Shown piece by piece: positions 43,014 to 52,074 of a DNA stretch of 64,000 nucleotides. A program made the translations under genes and the position numbers. This DNA is from Pseudomonadota bacterium. Lineage in GTDB: Bacteria; Pseudomonadota; Alphaproteobacteria; Rhodobacterales; Rhodobacteraceae. Location of the stretch: the NCBI GenBank assembly GCA_038533575.1, contig JBCAYL010000001.1:400226-464225 (forward strand), given 5' to 3'. The notes under the pieces were generated by a model. The model saw only the letters and a program-made list of their open reading frames with translations, was not told the DNA's origin and made no database searches. Each line of letters begins with the position of its first letter. Position 1 is the first letter of the stretch.

Positions 43014-43489
43014 GCAGCGCCCTCCTCGGGTGAGGTCGTTATGGGGCCGAATGGGGATGGGGCCAAGCCTACGCGGGCACGCCCGGTGCGTGCGGCGATG
43101 TCAGGCGCTCGAATGCAGGCCCAAAAGCGCATCGCGCTTGATGTGATTTTGTGGCCAAGGCGGGCTGCATTGTCCCATCGAGCAATGGAATCCTGTGCGG
43201 TGGCCACTGAGCTATATGGGCTGAAGAAGGAGAGTCGGGCTGGCTTGACTCTCGTAAAAAGCGAGTAAAATTCGGCCACTTCACACGTTTCTAGCTTGCA
43301 CGTCTCCAAGCACAGGCTCACTCCCTTGACGCATTCGGAAACTAAATCTCTGAAATGACCGGCAAAATTTGGCCTGTTGCGTGACCGGTCGAAATTTCGC
43401 AGGTGCAGCATGGATATTTTGGGGATAGGCTTCCCCGGTGGCGGGGGGATTAAACCGATTCCTGCGCGCACAGTGATCGAGTGTGTACT
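43014..43489. other. Intergenic region between divergent genes (476 bp)
   Basis: This contains the promoters of the acyl-CoA synthetase (-) and the nucleotide-sugar dehydratase (+). I see a small inverted repeat AAGCGC-atc-GCGCTT at 43125-43139 and a direct repeat at 43356-43397. A stretch at 43192-43221 read on the minus strand resembles a tRNA D-arm but cannot fold into a tRNA. The part beyond 43240 is distinctly AT-richer than its surroundings. No protein-coding frame with recognisable features is present. Confidence 0.55.
43356..43397. repeat. Direct repeat TGACCGG...AAATTT
   Basis: TGACCGG followed by an A-rich stretch ending in AAATTT occurs at 43356-43370 and again at 43382-43397, 26 bp apart, about 93-134 bp upstream of the dehydratase start. 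It may be a tandem activator site. Confidence 0.4.
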
Positions 43490-45463
43490 ATGAAACCTAA
43501 AGATCCCGCTGCTTTGGGAAAATTGATTGCACTACGTGACATGCGCCCGAGAGACCTGCTTCTCGACTGGGTGAAGTCGCTGACGCACAAGCAAAAGCAA
43601 CGCATTTTCCTCGCGATTGACTTGGCTCTCGTGCCGGTTGCGCTGGTGTTCACAGTGATCACTCAAGGCCATGTGAGCGATATCGCGGCGTGGAGCCGTG
43701 ACGTCCTTGTCCCCATGCTTGCCTACCTGCTCATCGGGGCGTTGGCGCTGGCCCTCTGGATGGGCATCGGCAAGGTGAGGCTACAGGACTTCGAGCATCG
43801 CGCGGTAGGCCGCACGGCCCGATACGCGGTCGGGCTCTGCGTCCTGCTTTGGGGCATCGACGAGGTTCTGGCTCGGTCGATCTCGCTGGGAACGGTCGTG
43901 ATCTTCGGCACCACATACTTCATCGCTTCGGTGGGTCTGCGTCTCCTGGCGCGTCAGGCCATCATCTCGCTCTATGAAAGCGCGGCGCCACGCTGCCGCG
44001 TGCTCATCTACGGAGCCGGAAAAACCGGCAGCCAACTTGCGCACGCGCTCCGCAGTGACGGCGGCATCGTACCGGCGGCCTTCGTGGACGATAACCCGAG
44101 CCTCCACGGCATCGACGTGGCCGGAGCGCGAGTCTTCTCGCCCGCGCATATCCAGGACATCGTCACCGAGAAGAAGATCGATCGCGTGCTCATCGCGACG
44201 CCTTCGCTCTCGCTGCCAAAGCAGATGCAGATCGCGCAACGCGTGCAAGACCTCGGGCTGGAAGTGCAGACGCTGCCCTCCTTCGCACAGCTCGTGGGGA
44301 CGGAGGATATTCTCGATACTCTGACAGCCCTCCCGGCCTCCCAGTTTCTCGGCCGCGAAGAAGTGCTTGGGTCCTGGGACGAAACCAGCAACAGCTACGC
44401 TGGCAAATGCGTCCTGATCACCGGGGCAGGCGGCACGATCGGGGCCGAGTTGAGCCAGCAGGTGCTGGCCTGCCGCCCCTCGCGGATCGTTCTCTACGAA
44501 CTGTCCGAATACGCCCTTTACACTCTGCACATGGATCTCAGCGGCATCGCGGCGAAGCTCGGCGTCGACCTTGTGCCCGTGCTGGGGTCGGTTTCGGATG
44601 AGACGCAGGTGGCCCGGGTTTTCGAAGACTTCGACGTGGAGATCGTCTTCCACGCAGCGGCCTACAAGCATGTGCCGCTCGTCGAGGCCAACCCGATTGC
44701 GGGCCTGGCCAACAACGTCATGGGGACTCAGATCCTCGCGCGAGCAGCACATACCGCAGGGGTGGAGCGCTTCATCCTGATCTCGTCGGACAAGGCGGTC
44801 CGCCCGTGCAACGTCATGGGCGGGTCCAAGCGGCTGTCGGAGCTGATCATTCAGGATATCGCGAGCCGGGTGCCCGCCGGATCGGGCCCCATCTACTCCA
44901 TGGTGCGCTTCGGAAATGTGCTGGGGTCTTCGGGCTCCGTCATCCCGCTCTTCAAGGATCAGATCCGTCGGGGTGGCCCGGTCACCGTGACCGATCCGGA
45001 GGTCACGCGGTACTTCATGACCGTGCAGGAGGCCGTACGCCTCGTGATCACTGCAGGGGCCATGGCCGAAGGTTCAGAGGTCTTCGTCCTCGAAATGGGC
45101 AAGCCCGTAAAGATCATGGATCTTGCGAAGGACGTCATCGAGAGCTCCGGGTACACCGTGCGCGATGAGGACAGCCCGGACGGGGACATCGAGATCGAAA
45201 TCATCGGTCTGCGGCCCGGCGAGAAACTCGCTGAAGAGCTGACCATTACGGACGATCACGTGCGCACCCGGCACCCGAAGATCTTCTGCGCCCACGAGAG
45301 CAAGCTCTCCGAGATCGAAATGGCCCATGCGCTGCGCAAGCTCCGCGAAGCGATCGCGGAAAACGATGCGGAAGCGGCGCGATCCATCGTGGCGCAATGC
45401 GTCGAGCCGCACGTGCCGGTGCTGCCGTTGGAAGAAGCCGCGCGGCGCGAAACCGGGGCTTAG
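43490..45463 (+). CDS. Membrane-bound nucleotide-sugar 4,6-dehydratase (CapD/WbpM family)
   Basis: 657 residues from ATG 43490; GTG 43481 is an in-frame alternative and neither has a clear ribosome-binding site. Four hydrophobic helices (about 35-160) are followed by a CoA-binding-like Rossmann domain (IYGAGKTGSQLAHAL) and the catalytic short-chain dehydrogenase domain (LITGAGGTIGAELSQQ, about 307). The active site has the family SMK arrangement in ISSDKAVRPCNVMGGSKRL, with Met replacing the usual Tyr. Relatives make UDP-4-keto-6-deoxy sugars for O-antigen, capsule or exopolysaccharide. No glycosyltransferases adjoin it, so the polymer it serves is unknown. Confidence 0.9.
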   Translation: MKPKDPAALGKLIALRDMRPRDLLLDWVKSLTHKQKQRIFLAIDLALVPVALVFTVITQGHVSDIAAWSRDVLVPMLAYLLIGALALALWMGIGKVRLQDFEHRAVGRTARYAVGLCVLLWGIDEVLARSISLGTVVIFGTTYFIASVGLRLLARQAIISLYESAAPRCRVLIYGAGKTGSQLAHALRSDGGIVPAAFVDDNPSLHGIDVAGARVFSPAHIQDIVTEKKIDRVLIATPSLSLPKQMQIAQRVQDLGLEVQTLPSFAQLVGTEDILDTLTALPASQFLGREEVLGSWDETSNSYAGKCVLITGAGGTIGAELSQQVLACRPSRIVLYELSEYALYTLHMDLSGIAAKLGVDLVPVLGSVSDETQVARVFEDFDVEIVFHAAAYKHVPLVEANPIAGLANNVMGTQILARAAHTAGVERFILISSDKAVRPCNVMGGSKRLSELIIQDIASRVPAGSGPIYSMVRFGNVLGSSGSVIPLFKDQIRRGGPVTVTDPEVTRYFMTVQEAVRLVITAGAMAEGSEVFVLEMGKPVKIMDLAKDVIESSGYTVRDEDSPDGDIEIEIIGLRPGEKLAEELTITDDHVRTRHPKIFCAHESKLSEIEMAHALRKLREAIAENDAEAARSIVAQCVEPHVPVLPLEEAARRETGA

Positions 45464-45473
45464 GCCGAACCGC

Positions 45474-47840
45474 TCAAGGCTTTCTGACGAAGACCAGCGC
45501 CATGGCGTCTTTCATCGTGATGGGGCCGCCGGTGTATTCCGCGCCGATTGATGGCGTTCTCAGCGCCAGCTCCCAGCCGTTGCCTTCAAGGCCCGCGATC
45601 GGAAGCGTCAATGGATCGATCTCTTCCGTGGGTTTGCCTTCCATGTGGGCCAGCATGAACACCTGCTCTCCATCCGGCCCGTGGCGGAGGGAGGTAAAGA
45701 GAGTTCGGCCCTCTATGGGCTGCAGATACTCGAAGACGTCCTTGTCGCCGTAGTTCTCGCGGAGCCAGGGCCGCGCGCGGCGGAAATTGCGGACCTGCAG
45801 GCTGAAGCCTGCCTGCTCCGGGTCGAGAGACGACAGGGAATTCGACAGATTGCAGTAATCATGCATGTCGTCCATCCAGGCGCGCGCGATCTGCTTCAGG
45901 CTCGCCACCGAGAAGGGGCCTCCGGCGAGCTCTGGTTCGGAGGCATTGAGCAGGCGCGCGATCTCTTCCAGATCGTATTCCGTCACCTCCACGAGCGCCG
46001 GCAGGAACTCGAAGAAGCGCGCGAGTTCCTCCCGCGTCTCGAAGCCCATCTCCTTGAGACGGCGGAAATTACCCGAGACGAGGTAGCTGTACTCATCCAC
46101 CTGCCACTTGAGGCTGATCGCCTCCTCGGAGACGACCTTCACGCCGTAGCGGTCATCTTGATTGCGGATGAACCCCCAGGATGAGCGCGCCATGGCATTG
46201 AGAAAATCCATCGGGACGCCTGGCATCGCGACATAGGTCAACACGTGCACGGCGGGATTGTCATAGGCCTTGTCGAGGATCTCCATCCGCGTCCGGCCGA
46301 GGCGGGTGTTGATGTTGAGCTTGGGCGATACCTGCGTGCCGCGTCTGAGCGTGTCGTGGTTCGAGGTGCCCGAGATCCAGTTGGCGCCCACATCGACCAT
46401 TTCGCGGATCCGCCAGTATTTCGACAGCCAGAACGTATAGAGAAACGGGGTGTTGTGGGCGAAAGTCAGGGGGCCCCATTGGAAGACGTCATCGTCGCGC
46501 TGCATCTCGATGACGGACCGGTAGGTGGAGCTGAGCTCCCAATCCTCTTCCGGCCACGGCCGGCCATCCTCGAAGATGAACCAGGGCCGGTATCGTGCCC
46601 CCGCCACCTCCTGCTCGAGGTCCGCCATGGCCTGGAGGTAGTCGTCGTCGTGCCGCAGAACCTGCGCGGCCGCGTCCCACCACTTGAAGTCCTGCGCCCC
46701 GTCCACGCGGACACCGTCCGCTCCGAAATCGACCTTGCGCCGCTGCATCTCGAGCAGGATCGCGCGCACGGTGGGGTTCTGGTAGTCGAGGTTTTGCCCA
46801 TACATGTTGGGCCCTGCGAAGTAGTGCCCATTGAGCGCCCTCAGGCCCTGGTTGTCCGAATGGCCGAACACTACGTCGAAGATCAGCGTCTTGGGCTTTG
46901 ACGGAAAGGTGTGGAGCGTCGCCGCGAGGTCCACGAGCTCGTCTGGCCGACCGGACTCGAGAAGCACCGGGTTCACGGTGGCCATGCCGGAAATGACGAC
47001 GTCATATCCCCAGTTCGTCGTGTTCGGACGCAGGAGCGAGACGGTGACCTTCGTGTCCTCCGCGTGATCCTCCTGCCAGAAGTCAGGGCCGGTCTCATAG
47101 ACGGTCGTGGGCTCCACGGGCAGGAGCTGCACTGCATCGTATCCTAGGAAAAGCTGATCGGCGGGCTCGAGCGGGAGATCGCGCGCGACGCGCTCGGCGA
47201 GGCGCTCGTAGTGCCGATTGAGCGCGGCAAGCGTGCCGCCTGCCGTGGCTGTGGGAACGTGGACCTGCAGGATGTTCGTCGGCGGGCCGAACTTGTGCGT
47301 TCCTTCGCCCTTGAGCGCCGCCCAGTACTCGGCATCGCCCCGCGCGGCCTGCATGGCGGCCACGTCATAGAGCTCCGCCGGGGCCATGGCACCAAAGGGC
47401 AGAGACATGGCGAGAGGATCGAGGATGCGATGCCAGGTGTCCTCGGCATCCCGCCATGTGAGCGCGTAGAAATCACCGATCTCCTCGCGCGTGCCTGCGC
47501 GGAGCCCCTTTGCCGCCGAAAAGCAGAACGCCTCATCGCGGATGACAGGAACGAAGGTCCGCTCGAAGCTCACCTCTTGATGCGCGCGGGTCAGGTCGAG
47601 CGGTGCGCTCGGTCTCAGGACTTCAAGGAAGATGTCCCCGGACGGCACGCGCAGGTCGAGAAGTTCCGGTGTCCAGAAGCCGAAGACGGCGGTGTCGCCT
47701 TCAATGCGTGCCCCAAGCCGCCTCGCGATCGTGCGCCCTGCCTCAAAGCTCGTCTCGGAGGTGGTGAGGGCGTCGCGTGCAGCGGAGGCCTCCGCCAGGG
47801 CTGCATCTTCGACGAAGCTGATCGTGTCCTCAAAGCTCAT
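45474..47840 (-). CDS. gghA: Probable glucosylglycerol hydrolase (GH13-like)
   Basis: 788 residues from ATG 47840, with AGGAAG upstream; a longer frame continuing to 48056 runs into glgB. The TIM-barrel shows alpha-amylase-clan motifs: FGADGVRVDGAQDF with the nucleophile Asp (about 377), FIFEDGRPWPEE with the acid/base Glu (about 425) and SGTSNHDTL with the transition-state His-Asp (about 494). An early region LIFDVVFGHSDNQGL is in the first conserved region. Overall length and motif order resemble cyanobacterial GghA, which splits glucosylglycerol into glucose and glycerol. The divergent importer supports this. A sucrose-phosphorylase-like or other GH13 activity is the alternative. Confidence 0.7.
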   Translation of the reverse strand: MSFEDTISFVEDAALAEASAARDALTTSETSFEAGRTIARRLGARIEGDTAVFGFWTPELLDLRVPSGDIFLEVLRPSAPLDLTRAHQEVSFERTFVPVIRDEAFCFSAAKGLRAGTREEIGDFYALTWRDAEDTWHRILDPLAMSLPFGAMAPAELYDVAAMQAARGDAEYWAALKGEGTHKFGPPTNILQVHVPTATAGGTLAALNRHYERLAERVARDLPLEPADQLFLGYDAVQLLPVEPTTVYETGPDFWQEDHAEDTKVTVSLLRPNTTNWGYDVVISGMATVNPVLLESGRPDELVDLAATLHTFPSKPKTLIFDVVFGHSDNQGLRALNGHYFAGPNMYGQNLDYQNPTVRAILLEMQRRKVDFGADGVRVDGAQDFKWWDAAAQVLRHDDDYLQAMADLEQEVAGARYRPWFIFEDGRPWPEEDWELSSTYRSVIEMQRDDDVFQWGPLTFAHNTPFLYTFWLSKYWRIREMVDVGANWISGTSNHDTLRRGTQVSPKLNINTRLGRTRMEILDKAYDNPAVHVLTYVAMPGVPMDFLNAMARSSWGFIRNQDDRYGVKVVSEEAISLKWQVDEYSYLVSGNFRRLKEMGFETREELARFFEFLPALVEVTEYDLEEIARLLNASEPELAGGPFSVASLKQIARAWMDDMHDYCNLSNSLSSLDPEQAGFSLQVRNFRRARPWLRENYGDKDVFEYLQPIEGRTLFTSLRHGPDGEQVFMLAHMEGKPTEEIDPLTLPIAGLEGNGWELALRTPSIGAEYTGGPITMKDAMALVFVRKP

Positions 47841-47916
47841 CGGGTCTTCCTTTCGGTGTCCTGCTGTGTCGTGCCGGGCGAAATTGCGCCTTTCCTCGCG
47901 AGGCACGCGGCGAGCG

Positions 47917-50124
47917 TCAACCGGAATGGACCAGAAAAATCGCCGAAAGGGGCGGGAGGTAGACCTCCGCCGAGGCGGGTTGGCCGTGCATGCCATGCCC
48001 GTGCGCCGTGACCGCGCCCATGTTGCCGCGCCCGTGCCCGCCATAGATGTCGGCATCGGTGTTCAATGCCTCGCGCCAGGTACCCTCCGCAGAAAGACCG
48101 ACTTTGTAGCTGGAATGCTCCTTCGCGTGGAAGTTGCAAAGGACGGCCACATCGCCCCCGCCGTCGCCCGAACGCCGGAGCCACGAATAGACGCAGTTTT
48201 GCGTGTCATCGGCGTTGATCCACTGGAAGCCGGACGGATCGGCATCCTTGGCATAGAGCGCGGGCTCACCGCGGTAGAGCGTATTGAGATCGCGCACCAA
48301 CCGTTGGACACCGGCATGGGCCTGCGTCTCGAGCGCTGCCCAATCGAGCGTGCCGGCGTGATCCCATTCGCTCACCTGACCGAATTCCTGCCCCATGAAG
48401 AGAAGCTTCTTGCCGGGGTGCCCCCACATGAAGCCGAGATAGGCGCGTAGGTTGGCAAAGCGCTCCTCGCCCGCGCCCGGCATCCGGCCGAGAAGCGAGC
48501 CTTTGCCATGGACCACCTCGTCATGACTGATGGGCAGGACAAACCTCTCCGAGAAGGCGTAGGTCAATCCGAAGGTCATCTGGTGGTGGTGGGACGCTCT
48601 CTCGCGCGGGTCCACCTTGATGTATTCGAGGGTGTCGTGCATCCACCCCATATTCCATTTGAAGCCGAAGCCGAGCCCTCCCCCGCTGACGGGCGTCGTG
48701 GTGCCCGGAAAGGACGTGCTTTCCTCCGCCATTGTCATGATGCCGGGATGGCTGTGGTAGGTGCTGGCGTTCATCTCGCGGAGCATGGCGATCGCCTCGT
48801 AGTTCTCGCGCCCGCCGTCCGTGTTGGGGATCCACGCATCCGGCGCGCGGGAATAGTCCCGGTAGAGCATGGAGGCCACGGCATCCACGCGGAGCCCGTC
48901 GACATGAAACTCCTGAAGCCAGTAATGCGCGTTCTCAATCAGGAAATTCGCGACCTCGGGCCGACCGTAATCGTAGATGAAGGTGTTCCAGTCCTGGTGA
49001 AAGCCCTCGCGCGGGTCGGCGTATTCGTAGAGCGCGCTCCCGTCGAACTGGCCGAGGCCATGGTCGTCCGTCGGAAAGTGACCGGGGACCCAGTCGAGGA
49101 TGACCCCGATCTCCTTCCGATGCGCGGCGTCGATGAGATCCCGGAACTCATGTGGCGGTCCGTGGCGCACGGTCGGGGCGAAGAGGCCGACGGGCTGGTA
49201 GCCCCATGACCCATCGAACGGGTGCTCGCTCATGGGCATGAGCTCGATATGGGTGAAGCCCATATCCGCGGCATAGGCGACGAGATCTTCAGCCGCCTCG
49301 CGGTACGAGATGGGGCGCCCGTCTGACGCGCGCTGCCAGGAGGCGAGGTGAACCTCGTAGATGGAGATGGGCTGCGTCGCGTCATTGCGTGTGTGGCGTC
49401 GCGACATCCACTCCTCGTCGCGCCATCCATACCCGGAGAGATCGCGGACGATGGACGCGTTCTCGGGCGGGTGCTCGGAGCCGAAACCCACGGGGTCGGC
49501 CTTCAGAGGCTGAAGCACACCGTCCTTGCCGAGGATCTCGTACTTGTAAGCCTCGCCTTCCCTGAGACCGGGAATGAAGATCTCCCAGAGGCCCGTACCC
49601 CCGCAGCGGCGCATCATGTGCCGCCGACCGTCCCAACCGTTGAACCCGCCGACTGCCGAGACGCGGCGTGCATTGGGCGCCCAGACCGCGAAATGGACGC
49701 CGCCCGCGCCTTCCCGCTGCATGGGATGAGCGCCCAATCGGCGCCAGAGGGGATCTTTACCGTCGCGCGAGGAGACGTCTGCGGCCGCCGCGCCGAGGAC
49801 CGCGCCAAACCGGTAGGGGTCATCGTATTCCCAGGAATGCCCGTCCTCCGACGTGGCTTTGAGCCTGTAATCCTCAGCGCTTGGTATTTCTCCGGTAAAG
49901 ACCCCGGGGGCATCTGGCACGGGCTGAAGCTTCACCTCGCCTGTCCGGGTGGTGATGGCGCTGACGGCTGCGGCGTCGGGCAGGTACACCACGAGATGGT
50001 ACCCGCCATCTGGCAGACGGTGGGGACCAAGCACTGAGAAGGGGTCGTCCAGCTCTCCGGTGAGCAAGCGCTCGAGATCGTGTTGGTCTATGTCGGGGAG
50101 GCGCAGGATCGATCGTTTAGTCAT
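47917..50124 (-). CDS. glgB: 1,4-alpha-glucan branching enzyme
   Basis: 735 residues, the normal GlgB length. There are two N-terminal CBM48-like domains (about 20-110; 120-225, HFAVWAPNARRVSAVGGFNGWD), then the GH13 barrel with ELMPMSEHPFDGSWGYQ, nucleophile Asp in DGLRVDAVASMLYRDYS (about 413), acid/base Glu in MAEESTSFPG (about 467) and ISHDEVVHGKGSL (about 530). GlgB forms alpha-1,6 branches in glycogen. Unusually, no glgA, glgC, glgP or glgX adjoins it; the partner downstream by 76 bp is the glucosylglycerol-hydrolase-like gene. Confidence 0.95.
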   Translation of the reverse strand: MTKRSILRLPDIDQHDLERLLTGELDDPFSVLGPHRLPDGGYHLVVYLPDAAAVSAITTRTGEVKLQPVPDAPGVFTGEIPSAEDYRLKATSEDGHSWEYDDPYRFGAVLGAAAADVSSRDGKDPLWRRLGAHPMQREGAGGVHFAVWAPNARRVSAVGGFNGWDGRRHMMRRCGGTGLWEIFIPGLREGEAYKYEILGKDGVLQPLKADPVGFGSEHPPENASIVRDLSGYGWRDEEWMSRRHTRNDATQPISIYEVHLASWQRASDGRPISYREAAEDLVAYAADMGFTHIELMPMSEHPFDGSWGYQPVGLFAPTVRHGPPHEFRDLIDAAHRKEIGVILDWVPGHFPTDDHGLGQFDGSALYEYADPREGFHQDWNTFIYDYGRPEVANFLIENAHYWLQEFHVDGLRVDAVASMLYRDYSRAPDAWIPNTDGGRENYEAIAMLREMNASTYHSHPGIMTMAEESTSFPGTTTPVSGGGLGFGFKWNMGWMHDTLEYIKVDPRERASHHHQMTFGLTYAFSERFVLPISHDEVVHGKGSLLGRMPGAGEERFANLRAYLGFMWGHPGKKLLFMGQEFGQVSEWDHAGTLDWAALETQAHAGVQRLVRDLNTLYRGEPALYAKDADPSGFQWINADDTQNCVYSWLRRSGDGGGDVAVLCNFHAKEHSSYKVGLSAEGTWREALNTDADIYGGHGRGNMGAVTAHGHGMHGQPASAEVYLPPLSAIFLVHSG

Positions 50125-50190
50125 CCCCGGACGGTAGCGCCTCCCGCCACCGCTGCAACCGACGAGGGCCGATGCGACGGAGCGAGGCGT

Positions 50191-50985
50191 TCAGCGCAGG
50201 GGCGCCTCCGGTGCGCCGCGGCGGGCGAAAAGGTCACCGGAAGGTGCCGAGCTCTCCTGCCGGGAGAGCCAGTCCCGCGCGGCCTCTGCATCTCGCCAGC
50301 CCTCCCAGAGGAACCTGCCGGTTTCCCCGCTCACCACGTTGAAGGCGTCGTTGCCCATGGCTCTGAGCCTCTCGACCAGGCCGAGAGCGAGGGCTGGATA
50401 GGCCGGAAGATATTCGACCGAGATAATATCCACGGGCGCCGAGAGGCCGCCGAGCACCTCTTCCTCATGTCCTTCGACGTCGATCTTGATGTAGCGGGGC
50501 GATCCGTATCGCGCGATGAGCGCGTCGAGGGTCGTGACGCGCACGGCCTGCCGTCTATCCCAGCGCACGTGCTCGAAGCCGGTTGCCTGCGGTGCCTCCT
50601 CTACGAAGTCGGAGGCGAGGGAGGAAACCGTCGGGTGCCGGGATGAGACGGCCATGTCGGCCTCTCCGGCTGCGCGGCCCACGGCCATGTCGAGCACGGT
50701 GACGTCTCTCGGCATGGTCCGCGCGAGAAAGGTCGAGAACGGGCGCTGCGGCTCCAGCGCCACCACCTTTGCCCCCGCAGCCCGCATGGCGCGCGCCCGC
50801 GTACCCACATGGGCCCCAACATCGAAGGCGAGGTCTCCGGGACGGAGCAATCCTCTGTAGAAGCGCGCCCAACGGCGTATGGCGGCCGGATTGTGATAGA
50901 TCACAAGGGATCGGAGAAGACCCTGGGCCGAGATTAGCTGCTGCCTCACGTCAGGTGCGCAGATGCGCGTGAGGATCTGCCTCAC
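50191..50985 (-). CDS. FkbM-family methyltransferase
   Basis: 264 residues, starting in ATGA overlap with the membrane-protein gene. SAM-binding motif I is LAFDVGAHVGTRARAM (about 52-67), followed by the acidic motif VVALEPQRP, and IKIDVEGHEEEVLGGL is the FkbM signature (about 160-180). FkbM enzymes O-methylate sugars or secondary metabolites. Tight coupling to an LPG-synthase-type membrane protein suggests a role in modifying an envelope glycoconjugate, but the acceptor is unknown. Confidence 0.85.
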   Translation of the reverse strand: MRQILTRICAPDVRQQLISAQGLLRSLVIYHNPAAIRRWARFYRGLLRPGDLAFDVGAHVGTRARAMRAAGAKVVALEPQRPFSTFLARTMPRDVTVLDMAVGRAAGEADMAVSSRHPTVSSLASDFVEEAPQATGFEHVRWDRRQAVRVTTLDALIARYGSPRYIKIDVEGHEEEVLGGLSAPVDIISVEYLPAYPALALGLVERLRAMGNDAFNVVSGETGRFLWEGWRDAEAARDWLSRQESSAPSGDLFARRGAPEAPLR

Positions 50986-51968
50986 TCGGCCGCGTCATAG
51001 TGCGCCTCGGGAGCATCATCGTACGCATCGTTGATCTCGGCGCTTCGAGAGAAGACGACGATCAATCCCGGCAGGCTCGCCACGAGAATGACCGCGCCGA
51101 AGACGACGCTTGCACTCACACCCGCCGCCGCGCTCGCGCCGATGAGGGGGAAGACCGCGGCCGCGGCCCCCTCCCGGTATCCCCAGCCCGCGACGGAGAA
51201 CGGGATCAGCATGGCGGCCAGAATCAGCGGGACCGCGTAGAGCACGTCCGGGAAGCCCATGACCGCCCCGGTCGCGCGGGCGGCAAATGCAAAGGCTGCG
51301 AGGTTGGCCGCCACGATGAGGACGCTGAGAATGACCTGCGGGGCGGCGGCGGAGCGATGGAGCCAGCTCACCCGCATGGCCGAGAGAAAGCGGCGCACGA
51401 TCCCTGGTAGCAAGCGCGCGCGCAAAGGCCCGCGTGCTAGCCTTAGAAGGAGCAGGGTGACGACGAGCGCGATGGAGGCGATCAGTGCGATGTTCTGGAG
51501 CGCCGGCTGTCCCGAAAGGAAGAGACCGAGGAGAAGCGCGGCGCCCAGGGCGATCTGACCTGCCAACCGTTCGATGATGACGGATTGCGCCGCGCGCTCG
51601 AGCCCCGCTGCGCCCTTTGTCCTCACAGCGCGAAGAGCGTCACCGAGCACGCCGCCCGGAACCGTGCTGTTCACGAGGCTGGAGAGGTAATATTCCGAAA
51701 TCGCGGCCCCGGGCCTGATATCGGTGCCGAGCCGAGCCGCTGTCAGACGCCAGCGATAGGAGCAGAGGACCATCTGCGCCGAGCATGCCACGAGGGACGC
51801 CAGAACCCACCCGGGATGCGCGCCAGCGAGGCGGGCCAGTACGTCACCGGCGCCGACGCTCCACACGACGAAGGCGATGAGCACCACCGGCACGACGACG
51901 TGCAAAGCGCGGTAGGCGAAAGCTTTGACACCACGCGGGCTTTGGCCTTTGATGTTAGAGAAGCGCAT
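50982..51968 (-). CDS. LPG-synthase-TM/UPF0104-family flippase-like membrane protein
   Basis: 328 residues with about eight hydrophobic helices. The family pattern is YYLSSLVNSTVPGGVLGDALRAVRTKG (split here as YYLSSLVNSTVPGG and VLGDALRAVR), the PGG-x-GD-x-x-RA signature of lysylphosphatidylglycerol-synthase membrane domains and archaeal AglD-like proteins. There is no C-terminal aminoacyl-transferase domain, so it is not a full MprF. Such stand-alone domains are proposed to flip or move lipid-linked substrates. It heads the leftward group and is divergent from the sugar importer. Confidence 0.8.
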   Translation of the reverse strand: MRFSNIKGQSPRGVKAFAYRALHVVVPVVLIAFVVWSVGAGDVLARLAGAHPGWVLASLVACSAQMVLCSYRWRLTAARLGTDIRPGAAISEYYLSSLVNSTVPGGVLGDALRAVRTKGAAGLERAAQSVIIERLAGQIALGAALLLGLFLSGQPALQNIALIASIALVVTLLLLRLARGPLRARLLPGIVRRFLSAMRVSWLHRSAAAPQVILSVLIVAANLAAFAFAARATGAVMGFPDVLYAVPLILAAMLIPFSVAGWGYREGAAAAVFPLIGASAAAGVSASVVFGAVILVASLPGLIVVFSRSAEINDAYDDAPEAHYDAAE

Positions 51969-52074
51969 CGATTGGAAATCGGTCTTCCTATAGGTCTTTC
52001 AAGTCATTGTGCATGTCACCAACGCGCCCGAAGCGCAGCACGAGGCTGCCGGATCGGTGCGCGAGGAAGCGCGT

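Noticed and set aside
43150-43221. tRNA-like stretch on the minus strand (box-A-like TAGCTCAGTGG)
   Set aside because: The D-arm motif is present, but the D-stem partner GAGC, a proper anticodon stem and the T-arm are missing; it is probably chance or a decayed remnant.
47841-48056. 72-codon upstream extension of the glucosylglycerol-hydrolase-like gene
   Set aside because: It runs into glgB and has a composition unlike the family N-terminus; ATG 47840 has a good ribosome-binding site.
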